Source: an uncultured Caryophanales bacterium (lineage in GTDB: Bacteria; Bacillota_I; Bacilli_A; RF39; UBA660). Taken from it: a DNA stretch of 64,000 bases. Shown one piece after another: positions 1 through 7,751 of this stretch. Under the pieces are notes generated by a model. It saw nothing but the letters and a program-made list of their open reading frames with translations, did no database searches and was not told the DNA's origin. The stretch's first letter is position 1; each line of letters opens with the position of its first letter. Where the stretch lies: assembly GCA_946534345.1 (NCBI GenBank), contig CAMNCL010000003.1, positions 62,001 to 126,000 on the forward strand, written 5' to 3'. A program made the translations under genes and the position numbers.

Positions 1-1820
1 TTTACTAAAGATAGATTTTTAATATTACGCAAAAGTTTAGATAAATAAATAGCTTCTTCTTTATTTTTAGTAATTATAGCATTCTTTTTAAAACCATTTT
101 CTTCCATTTTTGCTAATATACTTGGAATCTCTGTTATGATGTTTTCTTCTTCTATATCAAATTCTTCAACCGGGATTTTATTATCATGTCTTATAGCACA
201 TACATTATTTAATCCTAGTATCTTGTTAGAATAATCTATTATTTCTTCCGAAGAACGATATGTTTTATTTAATTCTAGATAATTAGATTTATCCCTAATT
301 TGTCTTAAATCCCCCAAACTATTATACTTATAATTAGGATTTATAGTTTGATTTACATCACCTAAAATTGTGAAAGAAGCATTTGGAAATAACATATTTA
401 AAATTTCTATTTGTAATTTAGAATAGTCCTGTGCTTCGTCAATAACAACTTGTTTTACATCTGAATAGTTTGGAAAATCTTTTGTTTTAAAATGCAAATA
501 AAGTAATGGAGTAATGTCTTCATATAAAACATTATCTTGTTTAATCTCATCTAATCCTTTTTCTCTTAATAATGCATTATATATGCTGAAAGCATCTATT
601 TTTTTGTTTAAAGACTTAGCCAAATGTTTTTGAATTTTTCCAGCACTTTTCTTTTGATTTAGATGCAATGCCTCGCATATTTGTTTTGCAATAAGTTCAA
701 GTCTAGTTTCAAGATTTCTATCACTCCATTTATTTTGCAATAAACGATTTAACGATCTAGCTGAAATTATACTGTCATTTATAGATACATTATTATCAAA
801 TGCAATACTTGATAAATATTTTTCATAAAAACTGTCTAATTCCGCTTTAAATTCATCAGACATTTTTTCTTTGATTATATTTTTTTCATTATCGTTATTA
901 ATTTTATATACTCTATCTAAATAATCTGTAAAACTTTCTATATTTTTACTTTGCAAAATAGACTTTGAAAAATCATGAAAAGTTGTTGTCATAACATTTT
1001 GTTCTCCTAATTCTGGAAGAACATTAGATATATAATGAGTGAATAGATTATTTGGAGAAAAGATTAAAACATTTTTAGAAGACAAGTGTTTTTGTCTATA
1101 TAATAAATACGCTATTCTATGTAATGCTACTGATGTTTTACCTGAACCAGCTATACCTTGAACAATTAAAAACTTGTCTGCTGTATTTCTAATAATTTCA
1201 TTCTGTTCTTTTTGTATAGTTGAAACTATATTTTGCATTTTCTCACTTGATTGTTTAGCTAACACATCTTGCAAAAACTCATCATCAATATTAATGGAAC
1301 TATCGAAACATCTAATTAATTTACCATCTTCTATTTTAAATTGTCTTTTGTTAAGTATATTACCTTTTACCTTTCCCATTGGAGCTTCATATTCTGCATC
1401 TCCTAATTCATAGTTATAAAATAAACTACTTATAGGGGATCTCCAATCAAACACATAAAAATTTGTGTCTTCCATAATACTATTCATTCCAATGTACACA
1501 GGCATTATATCTTTAAATTCTTCACTTTCAAAAAGTACCTTGCCAAAATAAGGAGATTGCAAAGATCTTTTTAGTCTCATCAATTGATTAATTTTAGAAT
1601 TAGTTAAATCAACTTCATGATCCATATTATGCATTTGAACCATCATTTCTTCATCTGTATAATCACTGGAATTATCCCACATAAACTTTTTCATTTCATA
1701 TATATCTTGTTTTTGTTTGTCTACTGATAGATCCCCAGTTTTTATATTTGCTTTTAACACTTCTAATACTTTTTTTAAATATTCTTTTTCTTTTTTTAAT
1801 TCATTTGCTGTTAATGCCAT
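1..1820 (-). CDS. helD: HelD-like UvrD-superfamily helicase (RNA polymerase recycling helicase family), C-terminus cut by window edge
   Basis: Absent from ORF track because it runs off the window; reverse translation from ATG at 1820 (MALTANELKKEKEYLKKVLEVLK...) contains MPVYIGMNSIMEDTNFYVFDWRSPISSLFYNYE (HelD N-terminal signature), Walker A IVQGIAGSGKTSVAL and Walker B VVIDEAQDYS. Confidence 0.85.
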   Translation of the reverse strand, partial: MALTANELKKEKEYLKKVLEVLKANIKTGDLSVDKQKQDIYEMKKFMWDNSSDYTDEEMMVQMHNMDHEVDLTNSKINQLMRLKRSLQSPYFGKVLFESEEFKDIMPVYIGMNSIMEDTNFYVFDWRSPISSLFYNYELGDAEYEAPMGKVKGNILNKRQFKIEDGKLIRCFDSSINIDDEFLQDVLAKQSSEKMQNIVSTIQKEQNEIIRNTADKFLIVQGIAGSGKTSVALHRIAYLLYRQKHLSSKNVLIFSPNNLFTHYISNVLPELGEQNVMTTTFHDFSKSILQSKNIESFTDYLDRVYKINNDNEKNIIKEKMSDEFKAELDSFYEKYLSSIAFDNNVSINDSIISARSLNRLLQNKWSDRNLETRLELIAKQICEALHLNQKKSAGKIQKHLAKSLNKKIDAFSIYNALLREKGLDEIKQDNVLYEDITPLLYLHFKTKDFPNYSDVKQVVIDEAQDYSKLQIEILNMLFPNASFTILGDVNQTINPNYKYNSLGDLRQIRDKSNYLELNKTYRSSEEIIDYSNKILGLNNVCAIRHDNKIPVEEFDIEEENIITEIPSILAKMEENGFKKNAIITKNKEEAIYLSKLLRNIKNLSLV

Positions 1821-1835
1821 AGCCTAAACCTCCCT

Positions 1836-2684
1836 TTAAAAATCTTTTTCTATAACCTCATTCATAAGATTAATTAATAAAGATTTATAATTTTCGTTAT
1901 TATTCATCAAATAGAAATGTAAATAACCATTAATTAAACACCATTTTAATTTATTACTATCGTAACTACCACATTCCTTATATCCCTTCAAGAAAATCTT
2001 GATATCTTCTAATGAATTCATAAATGTTTGATTTGGTCTTGCTATCAAAGCCCAAGCTATATCTTGTTCTTTATGTCCTATACCTGAATATTCCCAATCC
2101 AATACTCCAGTTATAGATTTGTTATTCCACAAAACATTTGCATAATGAAAGTCCCCATGAATAAAAGTATCAATATTTTTTTCATAATTATTTTCATTCA
2201 AATACTTAATATATTTGTTAGATCTTTCATCAAACTTGCAATAAAGTCCATCATATGGAATATCATTTATTACCCTTTGCTTTGCCAAATCAAATCCATT
2301 AGGATTTATAGAGTGAATAGTTGCAAGTTCTTTTCCAAGTTTAGTTAAATAATAATCTTTATTATTATCAATAATATCGTTTAGTCTTTCACCTTTTATT
2401 TTTTCTAAAACTAAAATTTTTGGTGATTTATCAATAAACTCTATAATGTTAGGTACTTTATTATAACCTAATTGTTTCACTTTACCAATATTATTGTTCT
2501 CAGCTTTAAAGTCTGATACTTTACTTCTTTCTATTTTTATAAAGTAATGCTTATTGTCATAAGAAAGAATTTCAATAACATCGTTTCCAGCAGGCATATA
2601 ATTTAATACTTTTTTTACTATAATTTTTTTAAATTGAATATCAAATACATTAATACTTAATTCCCTAAACTTTTTATATTTCAT
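1836..2684 (-). CDS. APH/choline-kinase-fold phosphotransferase
   Basis: Catalytic loop HGDFHYANVLW and metal-binding GVLDWEYSGIGHKEQD, typical of aminoglycoside phosphotransferase family; ATGA overlap with upstream PP2C gene. Confidence 0.85.
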   Translation of the reverse strand: MKYKKFRELSINVFDIQFKKIIVKKVLNYMPAGNDVIEILSYDNKHYFIKIERSKVSDFKAENNNIGKVKQLGYNKVPNIIEFIDKSPKILVLEKIKGERLNDIIDNNKDYYLTKLGKELATIHSINPNGFDLAKQRVINDIPYDGLYCKFDERSNKYIKYLNENNYEKNIDTFIHGDFHYANVLWNNKSITGVLDWEYSGIGHKEQDIAWALIARPNQTFMNSLEDIKIFLKGYKECGSYDSNKLKWCLINGYLHFYLMNNNENYKSLLINLMNEVIEKDF

Positions 2685-3529
2685 CTTCTCACCTTTTGAT
2701 TAGTTTTTACAATCATAGCAATATTATCTTTACCACCCTGAATTTCATCATAAAACAAATCATCTTTTCCATTATATTTTTTTTCTCTATAGCTGTTTAT
2801 ATAATCTATAAATCTATCAATATTATTTTTATCAAGATTTTTCAAATAAAACTCAATAATACTATCAGGTAACACATCTGTCACCCCATCTGAACATAAA
2901 AGTAATTTATTATATAAAGAATTATCAAGTATCAAAGAGTCAATACATAACATCTTTTCTTTCCAACCTACTCTTGATGTTAGTAGATTATTATCAATAC
3001 AATATCTTAAATCATCTTTTCTTAATCCATCATCTGTAAAGTGTCCCCATGCTAAATTGTGATCACTTGTAACTTGGATTAATCCACAATCGTCATAAAT
3101 ATAACATCTTGAATCGCCTACATTAGTTATTAATGTTTGATTGTCTTTACATATAGCACTAACTAAAGTAGAACCAGCGTTACTTATTTTACTTCTCAAT
3201 AATTCATCGATATACTGTATTATTTCATTGTAACTTGAGGATAAATAATTCATATCATGCAATTCAAAATCATAATTACAAAACCAATCCATTAATTCTT
3301 TTGCAATCATATTACTAGCAATTTCGCCATGTTCTAGACCACCCATACCATCAGCAATTAATAATAATTCTGCTTCAGACAAGGGATGTTTTAACATTAA
3401 TAAGCTATCTTCTTGAGAACCCCTTTGTTTACCAATATCTAAGAATCCTATAAGATTATCATCTATATATATTACATTTTTTATATCTTTTTGCCTTTGA
3501 TATTGTACATCATATTTAGAATTATTCAT
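2681..3529 (-). CDS. PP2C-family serine/threonine phosphatase
   Basis: Motifs DIGKQRGSQEDS, LLIADGMGGLEHGE, NVGDSRCYI, LLCSDGVTD, GGKDNIAMIV. ATG at 3529 preceded by GGAG chosen over the 3541 start in the ORF track. Confidence 0.9.
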   Translation of the reverse strand: MNNSKYDVQYQRQKDIKNVIYIDDNLIGFLDIGKQRGSQEDSLLMLKHPLSEAELLLIADGMGGLEHGEIASNMIAKELMDWFCNYDFELHDMNYLSSSYNEIIQYIDELLRSKISNAGSTLVSAICKDNQTLITNVGDSRCYIYDDCGLIQVTSDHNLAWGHFTDDGLRKDDLRYCIDNNLLTSRVGWKEKMLCIDSLILDNSLYNKLLLCSDGVTDVLPDSIIEFYLKNLDKNNIDRFIDYINSYREKKYNGKDDLFYDEIQGGKDNIAMIVKTNQKVRR

Positions 3530-4802
3530 CAAGATCTCCATAATAATTTGGTAAGCTTACCATGTCAAAAGACCTGCAGCTTCTTTTACCATTTTTTATT
3601 TTAAATAAAGGACATCCTCCAAGACAATCTGGAAGTAGTTTACAATTCATACATTTCTTATTACTAAAAGCTTCAAAATTAGCATCAAACCAGTTTACTA
3701 GTTTATCAGAATCCAATTCTACTTCTCCATTTTCTTTTATCTTACCAAATGAACAAGCAGGATGACCAAGCTCATTAGCACATTTTGACATTTCTAAATT
3801 AGGTAATAAATAAAATGTTCTTCCATCAGTTGCTGCTTCACAAGATTGTAAAACATAGCTCTCACTATATATGCTAAATCCTAATTCTTTACCCATTTTT
3901 ATATAATCTTCTAGTTTGTCTATTTTATTTGTATTTTTTTCATTATATGTTTGAGTATTATATATAACTCTAAACATTAAATGAATATTATTTCTTACTT
4001 TTGAATCAATATTATCTAACGAATCTCTAACTTTTTTTACAGTTGTATTATTTAGATTAATTCTAACTACAAACAATTGATCTTCTTTTTGGAATTTTCT
4101 AGACACTAACTCAATATTTTTTATCAAAATATCAAAACTAGGTTTACCATTTTTAAATGTTCTCATTTTATTATGATTTTCTTTATCAGAATCTATAGTA
4201 ATTTGGATTAAATTAATATTATGATTAATAAAAAAGTCTAATTTTTTTTCATCTAATAATGAACCATTTGTAATCATTGCGACAGTATAAGTAAAATGAT
4301 TATTTTTAGAAAAATCATCTAACCATTTTAGATACTCTTCTGAATATTTATAATATAGTAATGGTTCTCCACCAAACAAATTAATATGAACATGATTGTA
4401 TGCTTTAAATTCTCTTTCAGAAAATTTCTTTAATACTTCAAAATAGTTTGACACGTTTTCTTTTCCACAAGTAAACGGTTTTTCACAACAATATGGACAA
4501 TTAAAATTACATTGTAACGTTGGAATAAGTCCAACAGTTAATACAGACTTATCAAAATACTTTTTTAAAAAACCATATTTTAATTCATCAAATTCATTTC
4601 TTTCTTGATCTATAATAAACCCTTGATTGATAAACTCATTTTTTACCTCTGTATCTAAAGTATCAATAGATTTGTCATCCTCAATAAAAGATAAATCATA
4701 ATCTTTTTCAAAAATAATAGCTGATTTTGTATAAGAGTTATACAATACCCTATAATTATCATGATCCTTAATAATATTATATCTACTATATTTTAATTTC
4801 AT
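3522..4802 (-). CDS. Radical SAM/SPASM peptide maturase
   Basis: CNFNCPYC (CxxxCxxC) cluster motif, FGGEPLLY, C-terminal SPASM-type cysteines CMNCKLLPDCLGGCPLFKIKNGKRSC; N-terminal ~80 aa region resembling Cys-rich-peptide maturases. ATG at 4802 has RBS AGGTGA; the track start at 4814 is a GTG overlapping that RBS. Confidence 0.92.
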   Translation of the reverse strand: MKLKYSRYNIIKDHDNYRVLYNSYTKSAIIFEKDYDLSFIEDDKSIDTLDTEVKNEFINQGFIIDQERNEFDELKYGFLKKYFDKSVLTVGLIPTLQCNFNCPYCCEKPFTCGKENVSNYFEVLKKFSEREFKAYNHVHINLFGGEPLLYYKYSEEYLKWLDDFSKNNHFTYTVAMITNGSLLDEKKLDFFINHNINLIQITIDSDKENHNKMRTFKNGKPSFDILIKNIELVSRKFQKEDQLFVVRINLNNTTVKKVRDSLDNIDSKVRNNIHLMFRVIYNTQTYNEKNTNKIDKLEDYIKMGKELGFSIYSESYVLQSCEAATDGRTFYLLPNLEMSKCANELGHPACSFGKIKENGEVELDSDKLVNWFDANFEAFSNKKCMNCKLLPDCLGGCPLFKIKNGKRSCRSFDMVSLPNYYGDLDE

Positions 4803-4828
4803 ATACCATTTCACCTCATTTTAAAGTA

Positions 4829-4851
4829 GGAAGTGAACCTAGTTCACTTCC
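4829..4851 (-). terminator. Perfect 10-bp inverted repeat with 3-nt loop between precursor and maturase genes
   Basis: GGAAGTGAAC-TAG-GTTCACTTCC abuts the precursor stop codon; no strong U-tract follows, so likely a partial terminator or 3'-end stabilising hairpin. Confidence 0.75.
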
Positions 4852-4974
4852 TTAGCAGTTACCGTTTCCGGTACAACCACATGCATCCAATGCGTTAAGT
4901 GTTTCGCGTTTGTTAGAATTGAATGTTTTAATATAATTTAAAGCATTGTTCTTTTTACTAACTATTTTTAACAC
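4852..4974 (-). CDS. Putative RiPP precursor peptide, 40 aa, Cys/Gly-rich C-terminal core
   Basis: GTG start with AGGAGG 7 nt upstream; translation MLKIVSKKNNALNYIKTFNSNKRETLNALDACGCTGNGNC; directly upstream of and co-directional with radical SAM/SPASM gene. Missed in the ORF track (short, non-ATG). Confidence 0.85.
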   Translation of the reverse strand: MLKIVSKKNNALNYIKTFNSNKRETLNALDACGCTGNGNC

Positions 4975-5010
4975 TTTAACACCTCCTTTTCATCTTCTGC
5001 ATCTATATAT

Positions 5011-5036
5011 AAAAACTAACCCGAAGATTAATTTTT
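5011..5036 (-). promoter_or_regulatory. 11-bp hairpin with UUCG tetraloop in the 5' UTR of the peptide gene (attenuator candidate)
   Basis: Minus strand AAAAATTAATC-TTCG-GGTTAGTTTTT with two G-U wobbles, located between a putative promoter and the peptide RBS, ending in a run of T. Confidence 0.5.
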
Positions 5037-5101
5037 ATATCATTAATTATATTAGAGTTTGTACAACTTTTATAAGCATAGTATCTCTAATAATCGCCAT
5101 T

Positions 5102-5130
5102 ATATTACAATATTTATTAGTATTTGTCAA
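5102..5130 (-). promoter_or_regulatory. Putative sigma-A promoter for the RiPP locus
   Basis: TTGACA (5125-5130), 17-nt spacer, TAATAT (5102-5107) on minus strand. Confidence 0.55.
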
Positions 5131-5173
5131 TGATTTCATTATTTTATAGCATCCTCATAAGAGTAATAAATTA

Positions 5174-5204
5174 CAAAAAAAATCAATCCTTTTGAGATTG
5201 ATTT
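5174..5204 (-). terminator. Rho-independent terminator of the tRNA-Cys/tRNA-Gly transcript
   Basis: Minus strand AAATCAATC..GATTGATTT followed by a T-run. Confidence 0.8.
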
Positions 5205-5242
5205 CTATTTAATGTCCGAATAGTACGAACAGAATAATTTAA

Positions 5243-5317
5243 TGGAGCGAATGAGGGGAATCGAACCCCCATCACAGCCTTGGCAAGGCCGTATTCTAAC
5301 CATTGAACCACATTCGC
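5243..5317 (-). tRNA. tRNA-Gly (GCC)
   Basis: GCGAATGTGGTTCAATGGTTAGAATACGGCCTTGCCAAGGCTGTGATGGGGGTTCGATTCCCCTCATTCGCTCCA; anticodon GCC; CCA encoded. Confidence 0.95.
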
Positions 5318-5320
5318 ATT

Positions 5321-5395
5321 TGGAGGGGCCTACCGGATTCGAACCGGTGATCAGGGTGTTGCAGACCCACGCCTTAGCCACTTGGCTAAGACCCC
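5321..5395 (-). tRNA. tRNA-Cys (GCA)
   Basis: GGGGTCTTAGCCAAGTGGCTAAGGCGTGGGTCTGCAACACCCTGATCACCGGTTCGAATCCGGTAGGCCCCTCCA; anticodon GCA. Confidence 0.93.
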
Positions 5396-5461
5396 GCCAC
5401 AATAAAATTATAACAAATCTCCCCTACTTTTTCAATAATTAATCAAAAAAAAGAAGAAATA

Positions 5462-6667
5462 TTATTTCTTCCACATATTATAGATATTTCTATAATTATA
5501 TTTCAATTCATTAGTAGAAAGAATTATTCTTAAACCATATTGATCAGAATATGAATAAATAGTATCCTGACTAAGTATTATTACTTCTCTTTCTTTTACA
5601 AACCAATCAGAAATATTATTTAATTTTCCTAAGAGAATTCTATCTTTTTTATTACTATCTAAAGCTTTATAAATACCATCGTTTTCTATAAAGTAATAAT
5701 AATTATATTCTTTCTTTAATCTACTGGAAATAGTTACTTTAGTATCACTAATATTATCATCAAAAAGAATATCATTCATAAAGAAATCACTCTTAGTCAT
5801 TTCTTCCTTTTCACCATTATTATAAGTAATATATGTAGTTTGATCATCATCTATACTTGTGATAGTTTTCTTCTTAATATTAATAGTATACTCTTTCTTT
5901 AAACGTCTATCAGTAACATATATTAAATTATCTACCACTCCGTTAATATAAGAGTTCTTTGAAAGTTTTGTCTTTAATTTAAACTTTTTTAATTTATCTT
6001 TTTTTATATCATAATAATAAACATTTTCAATACCATTAACAGAATTATTCTCAAATAAAACATAGTACTTATCCACTACACAATTCATAACATTATCATA
6101 GATATCATAATCAATAAATTTCTTATATTTAATACCTTGATTATTAAGTATATAGATACCTTTATAATTCCATAAGAAGAAAACTTGGTCTTCCAAAACA
6201 TTTTTATTATAGTATGTTATATTCTTATACTTCTTTTTTGTATTATCCTCTTTTGGAATACTAATCTTTAATTTCTTATTATTAATCTTTTTAAAATCTT
6301 CATTACCAGTTTTGTTTAAATAATCCACTGTAACCTGTTGATTATCTAACCTGCAATACATATCGTTAGTAACTTTTTTCTTATAGATTGGTATTATACA
6401 AGTTAGATTATTACTTTTATATGTTTTTATATCTTTAATAATCTTTTTATCTTTATTTAACTTTTTATTTAGAGTATAAACAAATGTATTCTTTTTATCC
6501 TTAATTACTATGTCATAGTAATGACCTTTTGAAACATAAAAATTTTCTTTTACAGTATATTTATCTATTTTATAAGTAATGCTATGATCTTCCTTTAACA
6601 TCTTAAAAACATTTACTGTAATAAAGACTACTATAACTATAAATAATACTTTTTTTACTGTTTTCAT
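5462..6667 (-). CDS. Hypothetical membrane-anchored protein (N-terminal TM, Lys/Asn/Tyr-rich extracytoplasmic region)
   Basis: Long ORF with N-terminal hydrophobic segment VLFIVIVVFITVNVF. Confidence 0.7.
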   Translation of the reverse strand: MKTVKKVLFIVIVVFITVNVFKMLKEDHSITYKIDKYTVKENFYVSKGHYYDIVIKDKKNTFVYTLNKKLNKDKKIIKDIKTYKSNNLTCIIPIYKKKVTNDMYCRLDNQQVTVDYLNKTGNEDFKKINNKKLKISIPKEDNTKKKYKNITYYNKNVLEDQVFFLWNYKGIYILNNQGIKYKKFIDYDIYDNVMNCVVDKYYVLFENNSVNGIENVYYYDIKKDKLKKFKLKTKLSKNSYINGVVDNLIYVTDRRLKKEYTINIKKKTITSIDDDQTTYITYNNGEKEEMTKSDFFMNDILFDDNISDTKVTISSRLKKEYNYYYFIENDGIYKALDSNKKDRILLGKLNNISDWFVKEREVIILSQDTIYSYSDQYGLRIILSTNELKYNYRNIYNMWKK

Positions 6668-6718
6668 CTAATCACCATATAGATATTATAACAAAAAAAA
6701 AGACTAAAAACTAGTCTT

Positions 6719-7153
6719 TTACTTTTCATCTCCATATTGCTTCTTCATCTCAATCATATATGATGACACTGCAGTTTCTATCTCTGGTAAAGCTCCATTA
6801 TCAATATTAGATAGAGTTACTAATTCTTTAATTGTATCGATATGAACTTTTCCCCAAATCAAACCACCAGTAACAGTTAAGTCATTGAACATATCTGGTG
6901 TAATTGAATTTAAAAAGTAACCAAATATAACTCTTTTTCTACCAATTAAAATTCTTTTATTAGTTAAAGCTACAACTCCACTTTCAAAGAAATTTAATGG
7001 ATTATCATTCTTTTGAGCAATAAACGCATATAATACTTCTTCTCCTGGATTTAAGTGTTTCTCAACTACACTTGAGTTTTGATAAACTCTCCATCCTACT
7101 GTCATTGGATACTTTCTTTTAAACTTTAATACTCTTTTTGCGACTGAAACCAT
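6719..7153 (-). CDS. Small protein with bacterial PH-like domain
   Basis: GEEVLYAFIAQKND...VVALTNKRILIGRKR pattern of bacterial PH domains. Confidence 0.5.
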   Translation of the reverse strand: MVSVAKRVLKFKRKYPMTVGWRVYQNSSVVEKHLNPGEEVLYAFIAQKNDNPLNFFESGVVALTNKRILIGRKRVIFGYFLNSITPDMFNDLTVTGGLIWGKVHIDTIKELVTLSNIDNGALPEIETAVSSYMIEMKKQYGDEK

Positions 7154-7166
7154 ACTCCAACCTCCT

Positions 7167-7691
7167 TTACTTTATATATCCATTCCTTTTAAAGAAATCT
7201 ATGTAGTGAGCTGTATCAGTTAACCCATCTACACTATCGATAATTTTTTCTTCACTTATAATAACCATTGTTGGAGTACCAACTCCTGATGAAAATAATT
7301 CATTAGATTGAGTTAGAGTTTGTTCATCATTTTCCCCAAAATTATCTGTATTTAAATAATTAATTGGTAAATTATATTTATAAATTAAATTTTGAATAAT
7401 AGGCTCTGCTATTTGACAATAATGGCAAGTTGGTCTAGCTATTAATACTATTTGCTTCTCAGTACCTCTATACATTTCCATATACATATTCATATCTATT
7501 TGAGTAAATTCTCCTTTTTCAGAATCTTTTACTGCATCACTTTCATTTTGAGCATTTTCAAGTATTACATCAGAATCATTAGATAGTTTAGTATTATCTT
7601 TTTTATTTACATTTACTACACTACTTATAATTAATAATACTATTAATATTACTAATATCCCAATTAATCCATATTTTTCACTTTTATTCAT
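7167..7691 (-). CDS. Membrane-anchored thioredoxin-fold protein
   Basis: N-terminal TM, IVLIARPTCHYCQIAEPII CxxC motif. Confidence 0.75.
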   Translation of the reverse strand: MNKSEKYGLIGILVILIVLLIISSVVNVNKKDNTKLSNDSDVILENAQNESDAVKDSEKGEFTQIDMNMYMEMYRGTEKQIVLIARPTCHYCQIAEPIIQNLIYKYNLPINYLNTDNFGENDEQTLTQSNELFSSGVGTPTMVIISEEKIIDSVDGLTDTAHYIDFFKRNGYIK

Positions 7692-7751
7692 AATTCCACT
7701 TCCTGAATACATTATATCATAATTATCTCTAATAAAAAAAGAAAATACTAA

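Noticed and set aside
1174-1413. 79-aa plus-strand ORF
   Set aside because: Antisense to the HelD reading frame with clear helicase motifs.
4946-5149. 67-aa plus-strand ORF
   Set aside because: Overlaps the precursor gene and its promoter/5' UTR antisense; low-complexity hydrophobic translation.
5205-5442. ORFs 5205..5402 (-) and 5242..5442 (+)
   Set aside because: They lie over tRNA-Gly and tRNA-Cys; not coding.
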